Source: Brachionus manjavacas (Eukaryota; Rotifera; Eurotatoria; Ploima; Brachionidae). From it: 64,000 nt of DNA. Under the pieces are notes generated by a model. It did not search any database. It worked only from the letters and a program-made list of their open reading frames with translations, and was not told the origin of the DNA. The stretch is from assembly GCA_019054805.1 (NCBI GenBank), contig JAHQIY010000009.1, forward strand, positions 496,001 to 560,000, read 5' to 3'. This document shows, in pieces, positions 1 through 11,284 of the stretch. Every line of letters starts with the position of its first letter. The first letter of the stretch is position 1. Both the position numbers and the translations under genes were made by a program.

Positions 1-216
1 ATTTATGTTCTTTTTTTATTAGTTATTTATTATTCAAAAATACAATTAATATATATATGAAAACTCCAAAGTAATACGAGTTTTTCTCATTAACTTTTCT
101 AAAAATAACTTAAAAAAAATTAAAATAAAATTAAAATTTTATTAAAATTTTCTTTTTTAATCTTTTTTAATCATCTTTACATTTGTATTTCCGCCCGATG
201 TTCAGTCTACGACGAC

Positions 217-230
217 AACCGGGCCCGGTT
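217..230. repeat. 14-bp perfect GC-rich palindrome
   Basis: AACCGGGCCCGGTT is its own reverse complement. It sits in a 50-base GC-rich island (about 190-235) inside otherwise AT-rich DNA. No function is assigned; it may be the trace of a mobile element end. Confidence 0.5.
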
Positions 231-1059
231 TTCCTTTTAGATTAATAAACTCAAAAACTTTATTAAACAATTGTTTACTTCATATCAATATCTAGTAAAT
301 TTCATCTCTTTATCTATCATAACTAATCCTATGTCATTTTTTTGATTTCTTTAATTTAGAATAAATTTTTAAAAGCTAATGAAATAATTTTTGATGAATT
401 CTGTTGAAACATCTATTCATATTCGAATTTTTTTACTTCAAAATTCTTTATTTAAAAGGTAAAGCTTCATAATCAGATAACCAAAATAACCTGATGAAGT
501 ATTACACATAAAAAACCATCTACATTGAGTAAAATCAATTTACCTAATAAATCAATGTATATTTTTTATTTAAGAAAAATTCAGTTAGTCTCGTCAATTT
601 TGTACAATTATAAGATAATTTTGATTTCTAAATGAAAATCAAAATAAAAAAATGATAAAGAAACAAAGTAATCGATAAAAAAAAGGATTCTATAAAATTA
701 CATTTTTCTGTAATCTTTGCCTTTTTACTTTTCTTTGAGAACCTCTTTTATTGTTGAAATATTAAATTTTTTGAAAATTAAAAACTTTTTTTTTAAAGTT
801 AAATTCTACTTTGATAGCTTTTAATCTTGAGGAGTTTATTAATTTTTAATTTTAAACAAAGATATAAAGCATTAAGAAATGAAATAAAGAAATAAAACAA
901 AAGGCTAAGAATAATTCCTTCATGTTCATACAAACTAGAATGACAAAATCGGTGATCAACAAGTAATAAAATAAAAAAAATTTATTTAATTTTTGATTAA
1001 AAAAGAGTTAAGATATTAAAAAATCAAATTTTTAAAAATAATTTATAAAAATTTTAATA

Positions 1060-1115
1060 GCAAAGATGGCAAATTGTTAAAATAAATTTTAATTTTAACA
1101 ATTTGCCATCTTTGC
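1060..1115. repeat. Perfect inverted repeat, 24-bp arms, 8-base loop
   Basis: Positions 1060-1083 are the exact reverse complement of 1092-1115, with an A/T-only loop between them. The arms begin GCAAAGATGGC. It could be a minimal foldback element or a structured transcript segment. It is not next to any recognised gene. Confidence 0.75.
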
Positions 1116-1351
1116 TGATCAGTTAATTTTTTACACATATTTCCTCTATTTTGACAAATTTTAGGTAGTTGTACTTTAACACTAGAAAGGCTACGGGTTT
1201 TTTAAGCTCTTTTTTATTTAAATGAATACAAAATTTTAGAAAAAAATGAAAATTTTTATATTTTTCAATCTGAATTTGCATAAAGTTTATGATTTTAATG
1301 TGTTAATTAAAAAGTTATTATAGTAAGACTTAAAAAAAAATATATATATAA

Positions 1352-2070
1352 AAGCCCAGAGGGTTTTTTTTAAACCCACCAACATTTTTTGTTTATTTAA
1401 CACAACTAAAAATAGTAATTATAATTTTGATTAAAAATCCAAAAATCTAAAAAAGCCAAAAAGAGCACTATCTTTACGTGCATTGGAATTGCTTACGAAT
1501 GTGAACGAAGTCGAATCAGGTTCTTCAGAGGATGCTGACAATGAATTTGAGGACGATGATTTTGAATCTGAAATTGGTTCTGAGGATTCATCAGACGACA
1601 CCAAAAACATCAAAAACACCACCAGTTCGAAAAAGACTTGCCTCGGTAGATTTGAATGCTAATTCAAGCCTACCATAAATTGTGCTCAATCAAAGATAAA
1701 AAAAATTGTCAGATAAGGCTTTGTAATCAAAATAAAGCAAATCTTACCTGTGTATCATGTAAAAAATTTTTTTACGAAACATGTAGTAAAGAACAAAAAA
1801 CAACAGCTTTATGTGAAAAGTGTTTTGATTATAGAAAATAATTATAAACTCAACTTATATTCTTAATTTACTTTTTATTTCAATTTTTTTAAATTTAATT
1901 ATTTTTAAATTCGAATCATATGATTTCAAAGTAAAAAAAAAATTTCAATGCAATAATGCAAAAATTAATTCGTATGTTTTACATAAATAAAACTTTATTT
2001 AAAAAAAAAACTTTAATTTGACTATTATAGCAGAATTTGAAAGTGAGTTTAAAAAACCCTCATTGGGCTT
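1352..2070 (+). mobile_element. Putative internally deleted piggyBac-like element
   Basis: Imperfect inverted termini face each other: AAGCCCAGAGGG at 1352 on the left, and the complement of AAGCCCAATGAGGG ending at 2070 on the right, followed inward on both sides by T-rich sequence and AAACYCAC. TTAA follows the right end and ATAA precedes the left end, close to the TTAA target duplication of piggyBac elements. Inside, about 1434-1660 encodes an acidic, Ser/Asp/Glu-rich stretch like piggyBac transposase N-termini. In another frame, 1656-1841 encodes a Cys-rich tail (pattern C-x4-C, C-x2-C, C-x2-C) resembling the C-terminal zinc-binding region of piggyBac transposases. The central catalytic domain is absent. 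The family call is inferred from these features together; the TTAA duplication is imperfect. Confidence 0.45.
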
Positions 2071-2195
2071 TTAATGTATAAATAATTTGGCCTATCTAGT
2101 GTTGATGGGAGTGGAAAATTTTTTAGGATAGTTTATTTTTATTTAAAAAGACTTTGAGTTATCTAACTCCTTTAGCTATTGTTCACAAATATATT

Positions 2196-2426
2196 TCATA
2201 TAAAAACAATAGTAACAAAGATATCAAGTATTACATTGCTAGATGCATAATATTTAGAAATATGCAAAGATATATAGTAATATTGATATATAGTTTGATT
2301 AGCTTTATTTTTGATTTCTGCAAAATGCTCATCCCATTTTAAGTCTTTGCTAAAAACTACTTCCAAATCTCGCTCGTTTGGAGAACTCTCTATCGCATAA
2401 TTACCAAGTTTATAATTTAAATTCAA
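2196..2426 (-). pseudogene. LINE reverse transcriptase remnant (C-terminal part)
   Basis: The minus-strand frame reads ERDLEVVFSKDLKWDEHF followed by IKNKANQ. This matches the segment after the palm domain of CR1/L2-type LINE reverse transcriptases (usually KDLGV, then DLKW, then KAN). It is open for only 76 codons and neither flank continues, so it is a fragment of a dead copy. Confidence 0.65.
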
Positions 2427-2639
2427 GTTTTATCAAGTCAAATTCTACCAAAGTTAATCACCTAACATTTTTATTAGATAAAACTCATTGACAATTAAAA
2501 AAAACTATTTAAAAAAAAAAAATATAAATTAGATAAGCTGAAAAAGAAAAATTATTTTAAATCAGTTTTAATTTAAAACTTTTTAATGACTTTAGACCCT
2601 TTTTTATGGTCAAATGAATTTTGTTAGTCTTGATCCGTT

Positions 2640-4176
2640 AATCCATAAAATCAACATAGATTAATTCAAAATAGCTGAATTAAAAAAGCTAAAAATCAAA
2701 ATAGATTCTTTTAAAATAACTGTTTTAAAAAAGCAAAAATTCAATATAGATTAATTCAAAATAGCTGAATTAAAAAAGCTAAAAATCAAATGGATCAATT
2801 AGAAAAAAACTGAATTTAATTCGCATTTTGTTACAAATGATTTTTCCTAAATATATGTTAATAACCAGAAATCTGTCTTTCAAATCGGCACTTTAGTTGA
2901 ATCCTAATCTTTAAAACAATTTGAAGAAAAATGGATCTGTCTTGAACGAACACATTCTGATTGACTTCGGCAGCTAACTTTTAGGGAAATAATTGAATTT
3001 TTTGAGAAATTGGAATAAACTTTATCTGGCTATCTTTCTCTCGCCTCTATTTTTAAATCAAAGTCTCAAGAAGTTTGTATTGGTGAGTATATTTTAATAT
3101 TTATATTAATCTATAGCTTTTATCGGTTTGTCGTATTTTTAAGAGAAGATCAAAATAGCTGAATTAAAAAAGCTAAAAATCAAAGTAGATTAATTCAAAA
3201 TAGCTGAATTAAAAAAGCTAAAAATCAAAATAGATTCTTTTAAAATAACTGTTTTAAAAAAGCAAAAATTCAATATAGATTAATTCAAAATAGCTCAATT
3301 AAAAAAGCTAAAAATCAAAATGGATCAATTAGAAAAAAACTGAATTTAATTCGCATTTTGTTACAAATGATTTTTCCTAAATATACGTTAATAACCATAA
3401 ATCTGTCTTTCAAATCGGCACTTTAGTTGAATCCTAATCTTTAAAACAATTTGAAGAAAAATGGATCTGTCTTGAACGAACACATTCTGATTGACTTCGG
3501 CAGCTAACTTTTAGGGAAATAATTGAATTTTTTGATCAATTGGAATAAAACTATCTGGCTATCTTTCTCTCGCCTCTATTTTTAAATCAAAGTCTCAAGA
3601 AGTTTGTATTGGTGAGTATATTTTAATATTTATATTAATCTATAGCTTTTATCAGTTGGTCGTATTTTTAAGAGAAGATCAAAATAGCTGAATTAAAAAA
3701 GCTAAAAATCAAAAAAAATTCTTTTAAAATAACTGTTTTAAAAAAGCAAAAATTCAATATAGATTAATTCAAAATAGCTGAATTAAAAAAGCTAAAAATC
3801 AAAATAGATTCTTTTAAAATAACTGTTTTAAAAAAGCAAAAATTCAATATAGATTAATTCAAAATAGCTGAATTAAAAAAGCTAAAAATCAAAATGGATC
3901 AATTAAAAAAAAACTGAATTTAATTCGCATTTTGTTACAAATGATTTTTCCTAAATATACGTTAATAACCAGAAATCTGTCTTTCAAATCGGCACTTAAG
4001 TTGAATCCTAATCTTTAAAACAATTTGAAGAAAAATGGATCTGTCTTGAACGAACACATTCTGATTGACTTCGGCAGCTAACTTTTAGGGAAATAATTGA
4101 ATTTTTTGATCAATTGGAATAAAATTTATCTGGCTATCTTTCTCTCGCCTCTATTTTTATATCAAAGTCTCAAGAT
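2640..4176. repeat. Tandem satellite array, left block (about three units)
   Basis: Units recur every 530-580 bases. Each has a conserved core of about 360 bases, recognisable by TTCGCATTTTGTTACAAATG and GACTTCGGCAGCTAAC at about 2820/2960, 3350/3490 and 3925/4065. Each also has a variable number of short A-rich repeats built on AATAGCTGAATTAAAAAAGC. The array breaks off where a LINE begins and resumes at about 7370, so both blocks were probably one array. No coding potential is seen. Confidence 0.85.
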
Positions 4177-4549
4177 GTGTTTATTGAGTTTATTTTAATT
4201 TGATTTCTTCAAAAATAAAGGTATAGAGTCTGATTTTTTCAAGAGGGATCACTGCCTTATTTGATCTCAATGTAAAAACGGTGAATTTTGACACAGGTTT
4301 GGACTCGATTGAGTTTCGTATGAATTCTCTTTACTTATCTGTGGCGAAATTCGATAATGAAAATTCAAGCTTTGAGACTCTTGATGACAGCTTTGTATTT
4401 CCGTTCTCAAAAGCTCAAATGATTCTTCCTTCCAACTCTTAGACGCTAGTACATCCCCAAAGTCTCAGACTTCTCGGTCAATTAGTCAACTAATTTCCCA
4501 AGAAAAACTTAACTTTTGGTTTACAAACGCAACCAGTCTGAATAACAAA

Positions 4550-5677
4550 ATGCACTTGCTGGAGGCAAATACAGCAACCATCTTCTTAGATATCATCGGA
4601 ATAACAGAAACATGGTTTGATCAGAGTTCACCTGCTGCACTTTCTGGATTCCAACTTTTTAGATCGGATCGCAAAGACAACAAAACTGCAGGCGGAGTAT
4701 GCATTTTTGTGCGTGATAGAATTCAAGCGATTGAGGCACAGGAAAGCAGCTTGCTTAGCAAAGAATGTGAGCCAATTTGGGTGTCTATCAGGCTCGAAGA
4801 TGAGTCCCCTTTATTAGTTGGCTGTATCTATCGACCACCACCAAAAAATGTGTCCAATACGGTACAGGTCACTGACAGCTGCATCTCACGATCAATCTAC
4901 ACCGCAACTCAACTCCTCGCAGACCGAGCATATTCGAGTGTCATCTTGATGGGTGATTTTAACATGCCAGACGTCGAGTGGACCGAGAATGATACACCGG
5001 TTTTAGCTAACGTTGCTTCGCCAAGCGTTTATGTCACCGACGCGATCAGCATTTCAACTCTTGTACAGCTCGTATCTGGCAACACATTTATCAGTAATGG
5101 TCAGTCGAGTAGCTTGCTAGATCTCGTGTTGGTCAGCGACTCAAACCGAACAACAGTTGAGATTGGCCCACCCTTGGTCACTAACGCGTTAAGGAGCCAT
5201 TTTAGTCTGCAATTTCAGTATATTTCACGAATGACTCCAGAAAAACCATTTGACAGCAGGCGCTTAAATTGGAGAAATGGTGACTACGTTTCAATAATAG
5301 CTTACCTCAAAAAATTAGACTGGAAGAAAATTATCGATACTAAGTCAATACAGAGCTCTTATTCGGCCTTTCTGGATGTTTTTGGAACAGCTGCAGAGCT
5401 TTCAGTCAAACGACATAAGCCACGACCCGTAAATATGTAGCCTCCTTGGTGGAATAAACAAATAGCTTCTCTCATTCGTCGCAAAAGACGTCTTTTCATC
5501 GGTAAATGTGCCGATAAGGACAACAAGAAATTGTCTGACAAATACAAAGCAACATGTAAGTCGGTCAAGATAGTTGTCAAACAAAGTGTCATCGATTTCG
5601 AACTCAAACTTGCCCAGGAAGCGAAAGAGAATCCTAAGAGACTTTATATTGATAATGCAGCTCAAAAGAGCAAATAA
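4550..5677 (+). pseudogene. LINE endonuclease domain with premature stop
   Basis: The frame shows the hallmarks of an endonuclease/exonuclease/phosphatase domain of LINEs: ITETW (catalytic Glu region), the GCIYRPP strand, GDFNMPDVEW, and LLDLVLVSD. The usual final S-D-H motif reads R-S-H here, so the catalytic Asp appears lost. The frame continues upstream of the first ATG, where it reads FWFTNATSLNNK. A TAG at 5438-5440 interrupts it just before PPWWNKQI, a conserved linker preceding the RT, and the same frame stays readable to a TAA near 5675. Confidence 0.75.
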
Positions 5678-5680
5678 ATT

Positions 5681-6948
5681 ATGCAACTAATGTCTTCCAT
5701 ATTCGTGCCCAGCCTGATCCAGCCTTCAGTGTCGAAAACATTGTTACACCAGAAAAAGTCCTCAAGAAACTCGAAAGCCTGCAAAGCGACAAGACGTCAG
5801 GTGTTGACCAAGTATCCTCGCATGCCCTCAAAATGTGTGCAGCATTGGCTGGCCCGATGGCTCTCTTTTTCGTGCGTCATTAAAACACTCAGCTATACTT
5901 CCTGAGTGGAAAGATGCCAACGTCACGCCAATTTTTAATTCAGATGATAGTTGTCAAATGGATACGAGCATTTCTCAGTAACAGAAAACAACGTGTTGTA
6001 GTTGGTGATGTATTATCCGAATGGAAGCCAGTTACAAGTGGTGTGCCTCAGGGCTCGGTCCTAGGCCCACTTCTGTTCGTCATCTTCATCAATGATTTGC
6101 CTGATGCATGTAAATCTATTTGTAAACTTTATGCTGACGACACAAAGCTAATGAAATCCGTTCAACGAGCCGACAGAGATACGAGAGAACTTCAGCAGGA
6201 TCTTGACAATTTATTTGAATGGTCGGTGATGTGGAAAATGAGATTCAATGAAAAGAAATGTGTAGTCATGCACATTGGAGCTGACAATGAGAGCCATAAT
6301 TATACAATGAATGGACAATTACTCTCCAAATCCAGAAAAGAACTCGATCTTGGAATTATTATCACTTGTGATCTCAAGTCAAGCGAGCAGTGTAAGCAAG
6401 CAGCAGCTAAAGCAATGATGGCAGCCTACAGATTAAAAAACTCTTTTAAAATTTTCAATCATCGGCTTGTTAACTTACTGTTCAAGTCGTTCGTCAGACC
6501 TCATCTCGAGTTTGCGGTAGGTGCTTGGGACCTTATCGACGTGGTGACATAGAAATTCCTGAACGAGTACAAAGGAAATTCTCTAAGCTAGTTCCAGAGC
6601 TTAAGTCCAAGCCGTATTTGGAAAGACGAGAAGCTCTTGGTTGACCGATACTTGAAGAAAGACGTAGACGTGGCGATCTGATCCAGCTCCACAAGATTCA
6701 ACACGGACACGACAGAGTTGAGCTAATTCATGGATGTCAATTACTTGCTTCAAATCTTCTAGACAGCCCGGCGAGCGGTACCAGGCGAGGTCGAATGTCA
6801 ATCAAGAGACAGTTGGTGCGCAATTGTGGAGTCCGTCATAATTTCTTCACTAATCGGACAGCCGGAAATTGGAACACTCTTGATGCGGCGACAAAGAGCG
6901 TCACAAATACAAACATTTTTAAAAAAAGAATTGATAAAGTACTGAGAT
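5681..6948 (+). pseudogene. LINE reverse transcriptase, internally deleted and frameshifted
   Basis: The first RT block (SDKTSGVDQ through PEWKDANVTPIF) ends at about 5935 and is followed directly by LSNRKQRVVVGD and VPQGSVLGPLLFVIFINDLP. The segment normally between them, with the NYRPISL and QHGF-type motifs, is missing. The catalytic YADD box is intact (KLYADDTKLM). After LEFAVGAW the reading frame shifts, and the C-terminal region (EIPERVQRKFSKLVPELK, RRRRGDLIQLHKIQHGHD) continues to a stop near 6948, with a TGA inside. The order and motifs fit the CR1/L2 group. Confidence 0.75.
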
Positions 6949-7193
6949 GAAAAAAAAAAAAAGAGAAGTAAAAAAATTATTCATAAAAAATGTTTTTTTA
7001 ATGCAAAGTTTAAAAAATTTTTTTGTATCTAATAAATGGTTATTTAAACTATGTAAAAAAAAAATTATTTATAAATATGTAAAAATAAGTAATTTAAAAA
7101 TATGGGCAACTGGCTGTTTAATGTGGGGCTTCTGCGTGCGCCACTACTTGGAGACTCAAGACTCCCACAGCTTTTGTACTACCACTACTACAT

Positions 7194-7350
7194 TGAAATG
7201 TGCGATGTTTCAAATATTTTTTTCAGTCTCAAAATAATTTTAGGTTAATATTGCAAGCATTTTCATGTTTGAAATTGAATTCTTTGATAAAAAAAATGAG
7301 TTTAATTTTCATTTGGAAATTTAGAAAAAAAAATTTGATAATTATTTTTA
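7194..7350. repeat. Dispersed repeat, copy 1 (second copy about 28570-28740)
   Basis: Both places share GCGATGTTTCAAAT-like starts, a stretch containing TTAATATTGCAAGCATTTTC and ATGTTTGAAATT, and a shared A/T-rich end. Similarity is high by eye over roughly 150 bases. Here the copy lies between the LINE 3' end and the second satellite block. Confidence 0.6.
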
Positions 7351-7369
7351 ACTTTAAAACAATTAAAAA

Positions 7370-8600
7370 CTAAAAAATCAAAATAGATTAATTCAAAATA
7401 GCTGAATTTAAAAAGCTAAAAATCAAAATAGATTAATTCAAAATAGCTGAATTAAAAAAGCTAAAAATCAAAATGGATCAATTAAAAAAAAACTGAATTT
7501 AATTCGCATTTTGTTACAAATGATTTTTCCTAAATATACGTTAATAACCAGAAATCTGTCTTTCAAATCGGCACTTTAGTTGAATCCTAATCTTTAAAAC
7601 AATTTGAAGAAAAATGGATCTGTCTTGAACGAACACATTCTGATTGACTTCGGCAGCTAACTTTTAGGGAAATAATTGAATTTTTTGATCAATTGGAATA
7701 AAACTATCTGGCTTTCTTTCTCTCGCCTCTATTTTTATATCAAAGTCTCAAGAAGTTTGTATTGGTGAGTATATTTTAATATTTATATTAATCTATAGCT
7801 TTTATCAGTTGGTCGTATTTTTAAGAGAAGATCAAAATAGCTGAATTAAAAAAGCTAAAAATCAAAATAGAATAATTCAAAATAGCTGAATTAAAAAAGC
7901 TAAAAATCAAAATAGAATAATTCAAAATAGCTGAATTTAAAAAGCTAAAAATCAAAATAGAATAATTCAAAATAGCTGAATTAAAAAAGCTAAAAATCAA
8001 AATAAATTCTTTTAAAATAACTGTTATAAAAAAGCAAAAATTCAATATAGATTAATTCAAAATAGCTGAATTAAAAAAGCTAAAAATCAAAATGGATCAA
8101 TTAAAAAAAAACTGAATTTAATTCGCATTTTGTTACAAATGATTTTTCCTAAATATACGTTAATAACCAGAAATCTGTCTTTCAAATCGGCACTTTAGTT
8201 GAATCCTAATCTTTAAAACAATTTGAAGAAAAATGGATCTGTCTTGAACGAACACATTCTGATTGACTTCGGCAGCTAACTTTTAGGGAAATAATTGAAT
8301 TTTTTGATCAATTGGAATAAAATTTATCTGGCTATCTTTCTCTCGCCTCTATTTTTATATCAAAGTTTCAAGAAGTTTGTATTGGTGAGTATATTTTAAT
8401 ATTTATATTAATCTATAGCTTTTATCAGTTGGTCGTATTTTTAAGAGAAGATCAAAATAGCTGAATTAAAAAAGCTAAAAATCAAAATAAATTCTTTTAA
8501 AATAACTGTTTTAAAAAAGCAAAAATTCAATATAGATTAATTAAAAATAGCTGAATTAAAAAAGCTAAAAATCAAAATGGATCAATTAAAAATAACTGTT
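7370..8600. repeat. Tandem satellite array, right block (about two units)
   Basis: The same core as in the left block appears at about 7503-7800 and 8123-8420. Between the cores the short repeat expands: at 7835-8010 a roughly 44-base unit containing AGAATAATTCAAAATAGCTG is repeated four times. The reverse frame over that expansion is open and gives a repetitive peptide, but only because the repeat length avoids stops. The array decays at about 8600. Confidence 0.85.
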
Positions 8601-9154
8601 TTAAAAATTAAATTTTATCCCTAAAAGTTAGCTTCCAGAGTCTATTAGAAAGACTTCGATCATAAAAAAGACCAGTCTCTTCAACTTGTTTTTTTAATAT
8701 AAGATGCATTTACAGTGTCGAAATGACAGATTGATATTTGGTTATTCACTTTTCGTAATTTACTAGAAATCTATGTGTCCAATCGGCACTGCAACAGCTT
8801 GGCTTTCTCATTATCTCCACTTTTTAGCAGATCCCCAATCTTTTATTTTAGTGCGCTAGACATACTTTTTTTACTTAAATTTTGCCATAATAAAGAATTC
8901 TTCTGATGTTATTTTGAAAGAACATGAGGGGTTTAAGATTTAAATTGAGGGATTTATTTTTAGCAATTAAGGAGCAAAACTTGCACAAATTTTTAAGATA
9001 TTTAAGAATTAATCATCAAGGTATGAAAAACGATTGTTTTAATTGTTTTATGTCTTGGATTATATGAATTTTGAAACCTTTTGAACAGACTTTTATGTTT
9101 AAATCTTTATATTAAGTTTTTAGATTGTAAATAATTAAAAGTTAATATAATTTA
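8601..9154. other. AT-rich intergenic DNA after the satellite
   Basis: Just past the array (about 8618-8634) lies a short inverted copy of part of the satellite core (TCCCTAAAAGTTAGCT, the complement of AGCTAACTTTTAGGGA). Beyond that nothing gene-like is visible. Confidence 0.5.
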
Positions 9155-10750
9155 AATGCTTTCAAAGAACTAAAGAGTGAAGCGGCTTCAGTTACTGACC
9201 AAATACATAACTTAAAGCTAAAACATTTCCCCAGAAATTCATTAAAAAAAATTTTAGGACTTTTTAATCTATCTTTTCGACTAGGTATAATTCCCAAAAC
9301 ATGGAAAACTGCGAACATTACTTTGATTCTAAAATTAGCCTCTAATTCACAAGATTCTTCTAATTAAAGATCAATCAGTTTAACAAGTTGCCCAGGAAAA
9401 TTACTTGAGCGTATAATCTGCTCAGGACAATTTTTTAGAAAAAAATTCATTACTTATCCAGGAGCAATCTGGATTTAGGAAACACCAGCGAACTTCCGAT
9501 AATCTTTACTTTTTGATTCAGAAAATTTTAAAGTCATTTGGTAAAAAGAAAAGAGTTTGTTCCCTTTTCTTTGATAGAACCGAAGTCTTTATTAGGCTTT
9601 GGCATGAAGGTTTTCTTTATAAATTGATTAAAATGAATCCACCTCATAACTTGACTAACTGCATTAGATCCTTTTTAGACTATAGGGCATTTAGGGTAAA
9701 CGTGAATGACCACCTGAGCAAAGAATACCAAATAACTGCATGTGTCCCTCAAGGCTCAGTAATTAGTCTTCTTTTATTTAGTAAATATATTAATGACATC
9801 CCCAAAATAAACAAAACAAATATGAATACTCACCGCTTTTCGCAAATGATCTAGTTACATTCTTCATTTATAACAAAAAGATGAATTTTGAAAATAAAAT
9901 AAATAAATACACAAAAGAACTAGAACAATGGTTTATTAAATAGAAAATGAAGATATCTGTTGAAAAGTCGTGTTCAGAAGTCTTCCATAAGTACAGAAAG
10001 AAATTGATGCCTTAACCTAAAAATTTATGGAAACAGAATAGCGAGCCAAAAAGAAATCAAGTTTCTAGGTATCAAATTTTATTCTAAGTTATAATTTAAT
10101 AAACTGGTAGACGAAATTAAGGAACGCTGCAATAACAGGCTAAATATTATTAAGATATTGTCAGGCAAAAAATGGGGTCTTAATCAAAATGCACAAGGAA
10201 ATTTATAGAAATCTTTAGTCGGATCAATTTTAGACTATTCTTTTCCTTGCTTAAATTCATTTTCAGAAAATAATATAAAAAAACTCGACTGCTGTACAAG
10301 AAATTCAAAATACAGCAGTCAAATGTATCCTCAGATTAAAACATGATACTCCCTCCAACATCACATCATAAAGCTTTTAATAAACCTAAATTACTAGCAG
10401 TCTTGAATCGGCTTTTTGAGTTGAGTGAGAGATTTATGTTGAATAAGGACTGAGTCATTTTATTCCATTGATTGTCAGACTAGTGGAGTAATACCAAGAA
10501 GGTTTCGAATCAAGATATATTGAATCCCCAACTCCATTATGTAATTGCTACCTTACTATTTCCTCTTTTTTTCCTAAAACTTGAACCATGTAAACATGTG
10601 TCACATGTAACAATCTATGTCTTCTTATCTTTTTTTTTTTTTAGCTTATTTTATTAACTTTAATTTTATTTTTGATTTTGATTTTTTTTTTTAATTTATT
10701 GTGAAAGAGCCCTAGCTCGGTACAGAAAACAAATAAATAAATAATAAAAT
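9155..10750 (+). mobile_element. Degenerate Jockey-like LINE
   Basis: Scattered frames spell reverse transcriptase blocks: the N-terminal part (LGIIPKTWKTANITLILK near 9280-9340), RSISLTSCPGKLLERII, the palm region LWHEGFLYKLIKMNPP, then FRVNVNDHLS and CVPQGSVIS with YINDIP up to 9854. Several stops and frameshifts separate them. From about 10020 to 10590 the DNA is closely related to the intact-looking frame at 21727-22260, so both belong to one family. The copy ends with the stem-loop tail and (AATA)n at 10701-10750 that marks this family across the window. Confidence 0.75.
10701..10750 (+). repeat. LINE 3' tail (stem-loop plus AATA repeats)
   Basis: GAAAGAGC, TAGCTCGGTACAG and AAACAAATAAATAAATAA in order form a small stem-loop followed by an A/T tail. 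Here it ends a LINE whose coding region is visible, which identifies the tail's origin. Confidence 0.8.
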
Positions 10751-11284
10751 TAATAATAATTCTTAAAATAATAAAATTGAAAATAAATTAAAAATTTAAA
10801 TCATGTAACAGTCTTTTTCAATATATGTATTCATAACTTTCTTCTCATTTTTTTAAGCTTATTTACTTTATTCTGATTTTTGCTTCTTATTTTTATTTAT
10901 TTTGTCTTTAAATTTGGAATCAGCTGCCGGACAGTATAGTAAACGCTAGTAGTCTCAATATATTCAAAGCAAGATTGCATTTTTGGCTTAGAGAAGAATA
11001 TAATAGGAAAAAGCTTGGTTAATGGTGCTTCAAGAATTCAAAAATCACCACAAGATACATTGTTTTTATTCATTATTTTTGCAAAACACTATTTATCTTT
11101 TTTTTAGTTCTTTTTAGTTTTTATGCATCAACACTATCAAATTATTTTTATTTATATTTATTGTCTTTTATATTATGGTATCTTTATTTTATCGGGTTTT
11201 GTATTTATAAATATATTCTTTTTTCTATCCCATGTGAACGGTAATTAAGGGCAGTCGAGAAATTAGTTAAGAGGATAGGTTCAA

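Larger units (their letters stand above)
1..1351. other. AT-rich intergenic DNA, no gene seen
   Basis: No open frame with protein-like composition or splice structure is visible. The stretch holds two small symmetric sequences that are listed separately: a GC-rich palindrome near 217-230 and a 24-bp-arm hairpin at 1060-1115. The rest is low-complexity A/T sequence. Confidence 0.6.
4177..7193 (+). mobile_element. Degenerate CR1/L2-like LINE inside the satellite
   Basis: This non-LTR retrotransposon copy holds, in order, a possible ORF1 remnant (about 4240-4440), an apurinic-like endonuclease domain, a reverse transcriptase, a C-terminal region ending near 6948, and a 3' part ending in a short (TAC)n run at about 7170-7185. 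It has stops at 5438 and near 5675, a frameshift near 6530 and an internal RT deletion, so it cannot encode a working polymerase. It splits the tandem satellite into two blocks, which dates its arrival after the array. No target duplication was identified. Confidence 0.8.

Noticed and set aside
6947-7237. Plus-strand 96-codon frame after the LINE
   Set aside because: Lys/Phe-rich translation of the LINE 3' UTR and flank; no start context or family match.
7821-8045. Minus-strand repetitive protein (FNSAILNYSILIFSF repeats)
   Set aside because: It is the translation of the satellite subrepeat, open only because the repeat length avoids stops.
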